Shown here: in pieces, positions 16,847 to 24,951 of the stretch
Layout: every line of letters starts with the position of its first letter
Numbering within the stretch: position 1 is the first letter of the stretch
NCBI GenBank assembly: GCA_900129675.1
Contig: FSRD01000001.1
Span: forward strand, 8,173,501 to 8,237,500
From: Bradyrhizobium erythrophlei
GTDB lineage: Bacteria; Pseudomonadota; Alphaproteobacteria; Rhizobiales; Xanthobacteraceae
DNA: 64,000 nt
Reading direction: 5' to 3'
Notes under the pieces: generated by a model
Told to the model about the DNA's origin: nothing
Database searches by the model: none
Seen by the model: the letters and a program-made list of their open reading frames with translations, nothing else
Program-made: the position numbers and the translations under genes

Positions 16847-18391
16847 GTGTAAAAACACCCTTCTCAGGGAAGTCGGTGAGAAGCCAGGACCGGTCTCAGG
16901 CCACGATCGCAGCCATCAGCGGTTTGGTCCCGACGATGTTCATGACCCGTGTCAGATTATAGGCAAGGACCGAGAGAGCCATCTCGGCGACTACTTTTGG
17001 AAGCGTTTTGGTGAGGAAGTGTGTCGCTCCCATGCGGGCCTTCATCGTGCCGAACGGATGCTCGACCGTCTCGCGACGCTGGCGCATGGCTTGTGGGTTT
17101 GCATCAAGGCGCTGCTGCACAGCTTCGAGCAGATGCTCATGCTCCCATCGCGGAATCCGTCGCTCTGGCCCTGTCGTGCACTGCGATTTAAGCGAACAAT
17201 CTTGACAGGCTGTGGTCCAGTAGCGTCGTAGCCGCTTGCCGTCCTCCTCGCTCGTAAAGCGATATGGCAGTTGCTCCCGGCGGGACAGCGATAGGCGTCC
17301 TCCTCTGGCAGATAGACAAAGTCCTGCTTGCCGAAGCGGCCGTCTGACTTGGCACCCGACGTCTGCGGCTTGGGCAGAGTTACCGTGATGCCGGCCTCGT
17401 GGCACGCGAGGATCTCCAGGCTGCTGAAGTAGCCGCGATCGGCGACGGCTTCGAGCGTCTCGGTCTTGAGAACAGCCTTGGCCTGCTTGGCCATATTGGC
17501 CAGTTGAGCCCGATCTGAGCCGCTGTTCGTTACCTCATGCGTCACAATCAGATGGTGCTCGGTATCCACGGCGACCTGCACGTTGTAGCCGACGACGCCG
17601 GAACCACGCCCGCTCGTCGCCATCGAACGGCTGTCGGGATCGGTCAGTGAGATTTGCTGGTCAGGCGAAGCAAGCATCTGCTTCTCGTAAGCGGCAAGCT
17701 TGCCCATTTCCTCCTTCAGCTTCGTCAGTTTCTCGGTAAGCCTCGTCACCTTCGCGGCCAGTGCCTCCGTCGGCTCCTGCCGGTCGGCCGTGTCAAGTTG
17801 GCTCAGATAGCGCGCGACGCTCTCCTCCAGCTGGGCACGCCGCCGTTCCACCTTCGCCCGCGTGAAGTTCTTGTCGCGGTTGTTCACGGCCTTGAACTTG
17901 CTGCCATCGATGGAAACGCTCGCCGTCGCGAGGAGGCCCATCTCGCGGCAGAGTTCGACGAAGCGAGCACATACCTTGCGAAGCGCCAGGCCATTGTCTT
18001 TGCGGAAGTCTGCGATTGTCTTGTGATCAGGAGCGAGCCGACCCAGCAGCCACATGACTTCGACATTGCGTCCGGCCTCGCGTTCGAGCCGCCGGCTCGA
18101 CTGCACCCGGTTCAAATAGCCGTAAATGTAAAGCTTGAGGAGAACCGAGGGATGGTACGATGGCCGACCAGTCGCCGCCGGTTCCACCCCCTCAAAGCTC
18201 ATCTCAGCCAAATTGAGCGCATCGACAAACACGTCGATCACCCGAACAGGATTACTCTCGTTAATGAAATCATCGAGGCATTCGGGCAATAGCGTCCATT
18301 GCCCACGATCCGCCTCTTCAACGAAGCGCCTCATCAATTCCCCCCGCAGAATCACGAGAGAATCATAACAGCGGCACAAGCGTTTTCACAC
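16847..18391 (-). mobile_element. IS1182-type insertion sequence
   Basis: About 1545 bp. The ends are GTGTAAAAACAC (16847-16858) and, read inward from the right, GTGTGAAAACGC (18391-18380), an imperfect 12-bp inverted repeat. The right flank (AGCCAGGGTCAAAAGCTGAA) resembles the start of a repeat A copy. No target duplication could be assigned. The transposase is frameshifted. Confidence 0.75.
16896..18334 (-). pseudogene. IS1182-family transposase, frameshifted
   Basis: The first frame (start taken at 18334, MRRFVEEADRGQWTLLPECL) covers the DUF772-like N-domain (GRPSYHPSVLLKLYIYGYLN) and DDE residues (TASVSIDGSKFKAV, EAVADRGYFSSLEIL) up to YRCPAGSN near 17268. There a single-base change moves the correct reading to another frame (LPYRFTSEEDGKRLRRYWTT, then RRETVEHPFGTMKARMG with the catalytic Glu) down to 16896. 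It is probably inactive unless frameshifting occurs. Confidence 0.85.
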
Positions 18392-18429
18392 AGCCAGGGT
18401 CAAAAGCTGAAAAGCTCAATGCGAAGTGC

Positions 18430-18870
18430 GGTAGGGACGGTCATTGCTGACCGCCCACCGGGTCGCCGGAGGCGGTCGCCCGCCCCCGGCTCCCACAGAA
18501 CGTGGCGTGCGGATTTCCCGCACCACGCTCTTCGGCAGTTGGTTCACAGCTTTCACTGCTATCTGTTCAAGTTTCGTTTCCATGGTCAGCTGATCTTCTC
18601 TCTGAGTAGAAGGCCGTAACTCCCGTTGCATGGAGCCCATGTCGCCCAAGAACAATTCAACTACCGCTGACCGCTTCCCCATGTAGCCGGCTCTCCCGAC
18701 CGCAGAGTACTATCAGTCAGTCTGACTTCCACCCGGTCATCAGACCCTTCTCACCTCTTCGGCTTGGCAGGTCCTACAGACTTGCGCCTGAACCGGATGG
18801 ATCTCCCTTGTTCGCGTTGCTTCCTTTGGTTGCATGCTGGCGGTACGAACCCCGGGAGCATCTCAGGCCG
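18430..18870 (-). mobile_element. ORF-deleted group II intron remnant 1
   Basis: On the minus strand a domain V hairpin with the AGC triad, AGCGTGGTGCGGGAAATCCG followed by CACGCCACGTT, lies at about 18497-18532. Immediately upstream, ACCATGGAAACGAAACTTGA encodes METKLEQIAVKA (18545-18583), the first residues of an intron-encoded reverse transcriptase. All RT, maturase and endonuclease domains are missing. Further upstream, GGGAGAGCCGGCTACATGGG is typical of the 5' RNA domains of this intron group. The limits are approximate. Confidence 0.6.
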
Positions 18871-19084
18871 CTCGCTATAGCGCGGGCTGCGATTCCGCCT
18901 TCCCCTTTGCGGGATAGGGTCGGCTACTCCGATCACGATCGATTTCGGGGCTATGTTCCCGTTCACTGTCGTTCCGGCCTGCAACCTCTCTGTCTACGCT
19001 TCGCAACGGCCGTTACCGGACGCCACGCAAGACTCGGTTCGCGGCTGCTCGCTAGGCTTTGCCGCGGCCGTCATCGCAGACGGC
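18871..19084. other. DNA between the two intron remnants
   Basis: About 210 bp without a gene. It may be the 5' domains of remnant 1 or the 3' end of remnant 2; the boundary cannot be placed by eye. Confidence 0.3.
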
Positions 19085-19700
19085 AGACTTCAACGCGCTT
19101 GCAAGGCGCAACCCGCCCAGATCCGTGCGTGCAGAATTCCCGCACACGGCTCCCACCTTGGGTGAGTGACGGCGAACTTGCCGTATGCGCTCCAGCGCTT
19201 GTGACACGCATTTTCGGCACTGTGTCCGAAGCGTGCTTTGCTGGCTCGCATTCCCCTTGGCCCCCGCCCTTGGCTCCACCGGCTCCGCAGTGGCCGAAAA
19301 CCACCTTGTTCGTCGGCTTCTCAGCTACTATGGCGGAGTCTGACTTCTCGCGACCGTGCATCATCGGCTACGGCTCCTCGCCTTCCCGATGCGGACCGGC
19401 GGCTGTTGCCAAACGGCCGATCGCGAGATCTCCCGGTTCCCGCGCAAGGAGCGTCTGCACATGCCAGGGTCTCTGACCACGCCGGGTCGTCCGAACGCTC
19501 GCGATGACGCGCCCGGATGTGTTGCCTTCCGCCATATGCACGGCGTCGGCACCCAGAATAGGAATCTTTCGCGGCTCAATGGCTGGCCTATGCGCCCCCC
19601 TGTCAACGCTTCGCCGAAACCCTCGCGGGCCACTGCGCATGACTCGGGGCCGATGTGGATCGCTACTCCTTCATCGTAAGAGACTTGCACTCTCTACTCC
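19085..19700 (-). mobile_element. ORF-deleted group II intron remnant 2
   Basis: Minus-strand domain V, GAGCCGTGTGCGGGAATTCT followed by GCACGCACGGATC, lies at 19120-19152. Just upstream is the start of an intron RT in two frames: MHGREKSDSAIVAEKPTNKV (from about 19361), then EPRAGAKGNASQQSTLRTQC and CVSQALERIRQV, which stops where domain V begins. The catalytic RT is deleted. The 5' part (to about 19690) reads VAIHIGPESCAVAREGFGEA, a translation I associate with the leader of such introns. It differs in sequence from remnant 1. Confidence 0.6.
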
Positions 19701-19734
19701 TTGCCGGTCTCCCGGCGCTTCGCATATGTTTTCC

Positions 19735-19855
19735 GCTCTGCCCCCAACAACGGACATAGAGCGACCACGGCGGTATGTCCGAGTTGTGCCAGAACCGGAA
19801 GTCATCCGCTGCATTGGTCGGCACGTATCGAAGGTGCCAAATACCAGCATTGAGC
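19735..19855. repeat. dispersed repeat A, copy
   Basis: CCCCCAACAACGGACATAGA, then CGGTATGTCCGAGTTGTGCC and AGAACCGGAAGTCATCCGCT, ending CGTATCGAAGGTGCC. This is a variant form with the blocks duplicated in part. Confidence 0.55.
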
Positions 19856-19872
19856 AGCACAAATTGCATCAG

Positions 19873-20616
19873 TCAGTTGTAATATCCTATGTCTACGGCC
19901 AACAACTCCCGCTTTTCCTTCGGCAATTCTTTTAGCCATTGCGGCCAGATTTCCGGCGGCGGGCTTACCGGATCGTCGGTCAATTGAAGGACGACTCGTT
20001 TGAGTTCGACGCCCGGTCCAAGGCTCGCGGCAAGATCGTAAGGCGAGACGCCCACAAGATTGCGGGGCGGGTTACCAAAGCGCGAAGCGTGCATAGGTAA
20101 ATCATTGATATCCCGGACGCGAAGAAGCGTCGGCAAAACAGCAAAAGGAACCTCGCGCGACCCGGATTGACCGAGCAACTCGGCAAGCGCGGCCTTCCTC
20201 TCGCTATGGAAGCTGCTGCTGCTGCTAATGATTAGTCTTGTCAGTTTGTAGGCTACGAAGGGCATGCATCCGATATCGCTATAGCCACAGCGCATCAGAT
20301 CGTTTCTTTCTTTCTGTTGCACCGGTGTACGGGTCGGATCTGAGAATGACAGAAACAACAACCCCTTTTCGCCGAGGTCGACGGTTGGGGCATAGCCTGA
20401 CCCTCTCACATTGGGGTGAGCATCCGAGAAGAGATCCTCCATAGGGTACGCAACCTCAATGACGCTCGATCCGGTCTTAATCCGATCGTCATCTTGCACC
20501 TCGACGGTGAGCCGGTATCGGACATTAACGGGATGGATTCTGATCCAGATTAAAGCGATCGAAGCGATCAGTAACCCCGTGAAGATTCCGAGCGCGGTAA
20601 GGCAACCGTTTTTCAT
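19873..20616 (-). CDS. hypothetical membrane-anchored protein
   Basis: A 247-residue protein with one N-terminal membrane segment (LTALGIFTGLLIASIALIWI), followed by a probably periplasmic domain that opens VNVRYRLTVEVQDDDRIKTG, SSVIEVAYPMEDLFSD. Composition and codon use are normal for a real gene. No domain or function recognised; I have a faint recollection of relatives in Bradyrhizobium only. It stands alone between repeat A and IS copy 2. Confidence 0.65.
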   Translation of the reverse strand: MKNGCLTALGIFTGLLIASIALIWIRIHPVNVRYRLTVEVQDDDRIKTGSSVIEVAYPMEDLFSDAHPNVRGSGYAPTVDLGEKGLLFLSFSDPTRTPVQQKERNDLMRCGYSDIGCMPFVAYKLTRLIISSSSSFHSERKAALAELLGQSGSREVPFAVLPTLLRVRDINDLPMHASRFGNPPRNLVGVSPYDLAASLGPGVELKRVVLQLTDDPVSPPPEIWPQWLKELPKEKRELLAVDIGYYN

Positions 20617-20757
20617 TCGGTGTTCTTGTTTCGGAGGAAGTTTTCTCTACGGCTTTGGCTGCGATATCGACCCGACCTGCATCACTCGCTTGTAAGACCG
20701 ATTGGCGTCAACTATCTACCCGGCGAATGCTAAGTTTTGAATAAGCGCGAGTTCCGC

Positions 20758-22344
20758 TAATGGGATGGTCCGGCCGTGCTCCTGCCCCGCCAGCAAGCAA
20801 AGCTGGCAAGGGGCGCCAAAGACAAGGAGCACGCCATGTCTCAGATACCCAATACCGCGATCGCCGTGATCGGCATCGATATCGGCAAGAACTCGTTCCA
20901 CGTCGTGGGCCACGATGCGCGCGGCGCCATCGTGCTGCGGCAAAAGTGGTCGCGTGGCCAAGTGGAAGCGCGGCTCGCCAATATACCACCTTGCCTGATC
21001 GGCATGGAAGCCTGCGTCGGCGCCCATCACCTGAGCCGCAAACTCGCGTCGCTTGGTCACGACGCCAGGTTGATGCCGGCCAAATATGTCCGCCCCTATA
21101 GCAAGGGACAGAAGAACGACTTCAATGATGCCGAAGCGATTGCCGAAGCCGTGCAGCGCCCGACGATGAAGTTCGTGGCGACCAAGACCGCGGAGCAACT
21201 GGATCTGCAGGCACTGCATCGGGTGCGCGAGCGGCTGGTCTCGCAACGCACCGGCATCATCAACCAGATTCGCGCCTTCATGCTGGAACGCGGGATCGCC
21301 GTACGTCAGGGGATCGGCTTCCTGCGCAAGGAGCTGCCCACCATCCTTGCAACGCGCACCGATGCCCTGTCGCCCCGCATGTTGCATGTCATCGAGGAGT
21401 TGGCAGGCGACTGGCGCCGGCTGGATCAGCGTATCGATGGCCTCTCCGGCGAGATCGAAGCCCTGGCCCGTCAGGATCAGGCATGTTCGCGCCTGATGAC
21501 GGTGCCCGGCATCGGGCCGATCATTTCGAGCGCCATGGTGGCCGCGATCGGCACTGGAGACGTATTCTCCAAAGGCCGCGACTTCGGCGCCTGGCTCGGA
21601 CTGGTGCCCAAGCAGATCTCGACGGGAGACCGCACGATCCTCGGCAAAATCTCGAGGCGCGGCAATCGCTACCTGCGCGTTCTGTTCGTGCAGGCGGCAT
21701 GGGTTGTGCTGGTCAGGATAAAGGACTGGGAACGTTACGGGCTCAAATCCTGGATCGAAGCCGCCAAGAGGCGGTTGCACCACAACGTGCTGGCGATCGC
21801 GCTCGCCAACAAGCTTGCCCGGATCGCCTGGGCGGTGCTGGCCAAAGGACGCGCCTTCGAGCTGACGAGGACCGACGATGCAGGCGTCCGACCCGCGTGA
21901 TCCTCGCGCCGTGCTCGGCGCGGTCAAGGCGCGGCCTGGCAACGCCGGCGCCCGCCGCAAGCCAAGCACGACGGCCGGCCTTGACCGCCCCTGCGCGCGA
22001 CGCGATCGACGCTCTGCGGGCCGGGACGAAGGAACGGCCCTTGGCTCGAACAAAGGAACTACGCGATACGAGGAGCAAGCGATGACGTAACCCTATCAAC
22101 AGTTTCCAGCCGAGGTCTGCGAGAGGATGAGACGAGATGGAGGTTCGGTCTTCCGAGCGCGTGCGAACACTGGTGACCCAAATGGCCCAATCGAGGCCTG
22201 TCCGTTAATGAGAACGCACGCGCGCTGATATCCATGATGGCCCGGAGCACCACATGATCCAATCAGAGGCCGGATACATTGATGCAAGACCGCCGCCGCC
22301 AATTCGACGAAATCTTCTTGCAACGCGCGGCCGGACCATACATT
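20758..22344 (+). mobile_element. IS110/IS1111-type element, copy 2
   Basis: The same 1587-bp unit as at 1334 and 29233, with subterminal repeats ATGGTCCGGCC (20765-20775) and its complement near 22328-22338. Left flank ...GAGTTCCG and right flank GGGTCAAAAACGGAAGT together rebuild a repeat A site (TTCCG-AAAT-GGGTCAAAA in the empty copies), so it inserted into repeat A. Confidence 0.88.
20836..21900 (+). CDS. IS110-family transposase (copy 2)
   Basis: 354 residues, complete; same start context (AAGGAG, 6 nt, ATG) and same motifs (VIGIDIGKNSFHVVG; VPGIGPIISSAMVAAIG) as copy 1. In the middle (FMLERGIAVRQGIGFLRKEL) it follows copy 3 rather than copy 1, which reads FLLERGIAVRQGLRSLRSEL. Confidence 0.93.
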   Translation: MSQIPNTAIAVIGIDIGKNSFHVVGHDARGAIVLRQKWSRGQVEARLANIPPCLIGMEACVGAHHLSRKLASLGHDARLMPAKYVRPYSKGQKNDFNDAEAIAEAVQRPTMKFVATKTAEQLDLQALHRVRERLVSQRTGIINQIRAFMLERGIAVRQGIGFLRKELPTILATRTDALSPRMLHVIEELAGDWRRLDQRIDGLSGEIEALARQDQACSRLMTVPGIGPIISSAMVAAIGTGDVFSKGRDFGAWLGLVPKQISTGDRTILGKISRRGNRYLRVLFVQAAWVVLVRIKDWERYGLKSWIEAAKRRLHHNVLAIALANKLARIAWAVLAKGRAFELTRTDDAGVRPA

Positions 22345-22445
22345 GGGTCAAAAACGGAAGTCGCGGCCTTGCGGCGGGATGTCTGCTTTGCCCCGGTGAG
22401 CGGACATCGTCAGGCTGTCTCGTCATGTCCGAAAACCTGCACAAT
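22345..22445. repeat. dispersed repeat A (right part, split by IS copy 2)
   Basis: GGGTCAAAAACGGAAGTCGC, then GTGAGCGGACATCGTCAGGC and CGTCATGTCCGAAAACC. Its left block TTCCG is at 20752-20756, on the other side of the IS. Confidence 0.7.
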
Positions 22446-22612
22446 AAGCGACACTGGGGGGCTCACTCGATCACCTCGTCGACCGCACCCGACGAGGTGC
22501 AGATCGAAGAATCCGTGCTCACCAAGGGTAAGGAATTTTTTGATCCAGAATGTAGGGAATTCAATCGAACAAGAATATGTTAATAACTGCTTCGCACCCA
22601 GCGAGGTTCGCC

Positions 22613-22735
22613 ATGAGTGAGGACGAGTCTGAGGAGGGATCGCTTCAAACCATCGCTATATTCTGCGGGATTGGATTGCTGCTCACGTTATGGGCCATTG
22701 AGTTGGATCGATATTCCGCTGTGGAGTGGTTCTAA
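22613..22735 (+). CDS. small single-span membrane protein (candidate)
   Basis: A 40-codon ORF: MSEDESEEGSLQ, then a hydrophobic segment TIAIFCGIGLLLTLWAIEL and DRYSAVEWF. The acidic head plus one membrane span is a coherent layout for a real small protein. GAGG lies 6 nt upstream. It lies 145 bp upstream of the OFA-family transporter on the same strand and could be co-transcribed. No family is known to me. Confidence 0.4.
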   Translation: MSEDESEEGSLQTIAIFCGIGLLLTLWAIELDRYSAVEWF

Positions 22736-22880
22736 AGAATTAGCGATCCACGGTTTTGCAGCGCAACAATGCGCCACGCATATTGCGTCATGGTGCAGCG
22801 CACATCCCTTGCATGCTGGCATTTCGGATACCAGAATGCAGCGACTATCCCCAATGTCGGGTGGCTTAAGGGAGGAACTG

Positions 22881-24200
22881 ATGACTGATGCAGTCCGTGG
22901 GGCAGCTCCGCAAATAACCCGCGTTAACGATGCTTATCGGTGGATGCAACTGGCCGTTGGCGTGGGCGCAATGGTCATGATTGCGAACTACCAATACGGC
23001 TGGACGTTTTTTGTCCCCGACATTCAAAAGAAATTTGGATGGGATCGCGCCTCCATCCAATGGGCTTTTACACTCTTCGTTCTGTTTGAAACGTGGCTCG
23101 TCCCTATCGAGGGTTGGTTTGTCGATAGATACGGTCCGCGACTTGTAGTTTTAATTGGCGGCGTTCTTTGTGCGGTTGGATGGGCTATCGATTCTTACAC
23201 GACAAGTCTAAGTGGGCTGTATTTCGGAATGGCTATTGCGGGTATTGGTGCGGGCGCAGTTTACGGAACGTGCGTTGGCAATGCTCTCAAATGGTTTCCT
23301 GATAAGCGGGGCTTGGCTGCGGGACTTACTGCAGCAGGTTTTGGAGCCGGTTCAGCACTTACGGTGGCGCCAATACAAGCCATGATTAAAGGTTCTGGTT
23401 TCCAGAGTACGTTTCTCTATTTCGGCCTTGGGCAAGGCATCATCATCGTCATCCTTTCAATATTTCTCGTAGCTCCAAAAGCGGGCCAAGTGCCGGGCAT
23501 CGTCCAGAACGCGGCCATCTTTCAAAGTCGGCGTAACTACGGGCCAATGGAAGTCATTCGCCAGCCAGTGTTCTGGCTAATGTATCTTATGTTCGTACTC
23601 GTGGGGGCGGGTGGTTTGATGATTACGGCAAATCTCAAACCGATCGCGGGCGATTGGAAAATCGACGCTATACCAGTCACCCTTATGGCTATGACAATGA
23701 CTACCGTGACTTTCGCGGCAACTATTGACCGCATCCTCAATGGTTTGACCCGACCGTTCTTCGGCTGGGTTTCCGATCAGATCGGTCGGGAAAATACAAT
23801 GTTCATCGCCTTTGGCGCCGAAGGCATAGGCATATTCGCACTCTATTTATGGGGACATGATCCGGTTTGGTTTGTTCTCCTCTCGGGAATTGTGTTTTTC
23901 GCCTGGGGCGAGATTTATTCACTGTTCCCGTCGACTTGCACCGACACCTTCGGAGCAAAATTTGCGACGACAAACGCGGGTCTGCTTTATACAGCCAAAG
24001 GAACTGCTTCGCTTCTGGTTCCTGTCGCGAACTATATGCAGCAATCCTCCGGGGGCTGGGATAGTGTATTTCTGATAGCGGCCGGAGCAAATATTGCTGC
24101 TTCCCTCCTTGCCTTGGTGGTTCTCAAGCCTTGGCGAAGATTAGTGAGAAACGCAGACGCGCTGGCCGATAGGCAAAAACCCGGAGTGGAATTCGCCTGA
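22881..24200 (+). CDS. OFA-family MFS transporter (oxalate/formate antiporter type)
   Basis: A 439-residue, 12-span major facilitator. GGAGG 5 nt before the ATG at 22881 sets the start; longer ORFs read non-coding DNA. Family features include YQYGWTFFVPDIQKKFGWDR, WFVDRYGPRLVVLIGGVLCA (the A-like motif after TM2) and GGLMITANLKPIAGDWKID. This resembles OxlT/OFA carriers for oxalate, formate or other small organic anions; the substrate is not proven. GC3 is visibly lower than in the neighbours, hinting at transfer. No oxalate-catabolism gene is adjacent. Confidence 0.88.
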   Translation: MTDAVRGAAPQITRVNDAYRWMQLAVGVGAMVMIANYQYGWTFFVPDIQKKFGWDRASIQWAFTLFVLFETWLVPIEGWFVDRYGPRLVVLIGGVLCAVGWAIDSYTTSLSGLYFGMAIAGIGAGAVYGTCVGNALKWFPDKRGLAAGLTAAGFGAGSALTVAPIQAMIKGSGFQSTFLYFGLGQGIIIVILSIFLVAPKAGQVPGIVQNAAIFQSRRNYGPMEVIRQPVFWLMYLMFVLVGAGGLMITANLKPIAGDWKIDAIPVTLMAMTMTTVTFAATIDRILNGLTRPFFGWVSDQIGRENTMFIAFGAEGIGIFALYLWGHDPVWFVLLSGIVFFAWGEIYSLFPSTCTDTFGAKFATTNAGLLYTAKGTASLLVPVANYMQQSSGGWDSVFLIAAGANIAASLLALVVLKPWRRLVRNADALADRQKPGVEFA

Positions 24201-24259
24201 ATTAGGAAGCGCTTGCGTTATCCCGCGTCGAGATCGCGCGCATCACCCTGCGGTCTCGG

Positions 24260-24445
24260 TCATCTCCTTTCCGCCTTTAGCGTGCTGATCCGCACGCGAA
24301 ATTTTCCTATTTCCTTAAGTGCGGTGTGCCGTGCCGGTCCGGACGGGATCTTCCTAGCAGTCTGCAATAACTTCGCGCACATTTCTTCCAGTTCCCGCAA
24401 TGACCCTTTTTCCGCGATTCTTGTATCATCCGTTTTCGAGATCAT
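24260..24445 (-). CDS. small hypothetical protein
   Basis: 61 residues: SLRELEEMCAKLLQTARKIP, SGPARHTALKEIGKFRVRIS. The helical pattern (RELPPGPxRxALL-like) is common among small Bradyrhizobium proteins of unknown role. Its start overlaps the end of the next upstream small ORF by 20 bp, suggesting a two-gene unit. Confidence 0.5.
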   Translation of the reverse strand: MISKTDDTRIAEKGSLRELEEMCAKLLQTARKIPSGPARHTALKEIGKFRVRISTLKAERR

Positions 24446-24611
24446 TTGCCTTCACCGTCATCTCCATCTCGACACCAAGCCGCCTTAGCTTCTGCGCTCT
24501 ATGCTGTGCGGCCTGTACCGTTCTCTTAAGCGTCGCGGCAATCAACGGCCAAGAGGTCTGAGAATTGAGTAGCTCGACGAGCATCAGGACACCGCATCGC
24601 ACGGCGCACAA
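24426..24611 (-). CDS. small HTH-like hypothetical protein
   Basis: 61 residues; the centre SWPLIAATLKRTVQAAQHRA QKLRRLG fits the helix-turn-helix of small Bradyrhizobium proteins of the type SIAAxLxRTxxAxxxRAxxL. The start is uncertain; a second ATG at codon 10 (MLVELLNSQTSWP) is equally possible. It overlaps the following small ORF. Confidence 0.45.
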   Translation of the reverse strand: MCAVRCGVLMLVELLNSQTSWPLIAATLKRTVQAAQHRAQKLRRLGVEMEMTVKANDLENG

Positions 24612-24654
24612 TTTAGCATATCGGAAGGGGTTGGGTATGGGCTCCGGTGACCGG

Positions 24655-24775
24655 CTGATTTCCGAGATGGGTCAAACCCGGACCTCGGAACGGGCCGGCG
24701 CTATGTCCACTCTTCCCCCAACAGCCGACATTCTGATGCTGCTTCGGCATGTCCGTTTGGTGCCATAACCGGAAA
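24655..24775. repeat. dispersed repeat A, full copy
   Basis: TGATTTCCGAGATGGGTCAA, then CCCCCAACAGCCGACATTCT and CGGCATGTCCGTTTGGTGCC, ATAACCGGAAATG. An uninterrupted copy: the TTCCGAGATGGGTCA junction is intact. Confidence 0.7.
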
Positions 24776-24951
24776 TGATTTACGCTTTCAGCGGTTCGAG
24801 AATTGGAGTAATCTTTAGGTTGCAGGAGGGCTGCCAAGAACCTCCATGCTGGCTTTTTTGCATGTGGTCGCGGACGCTTTGCTTTGCTGCATCATGCAAG
24901 GCGCGCACACCTGATTATTGGTTTTGACCAGTTTACGTCAGGAGAGATCGA

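Noticed and set aside
20716..22053. Long minus-strand ORF (445 codons) opposite IS110 copy 2; similar at 28906-30528 and 2319-2915
   Set aside because: It is the antisense of a GC-rich transposase gene in the complementary codon phase, rich in Arg, His and Gln, with no domain. It recurs only because the IS is repeated.
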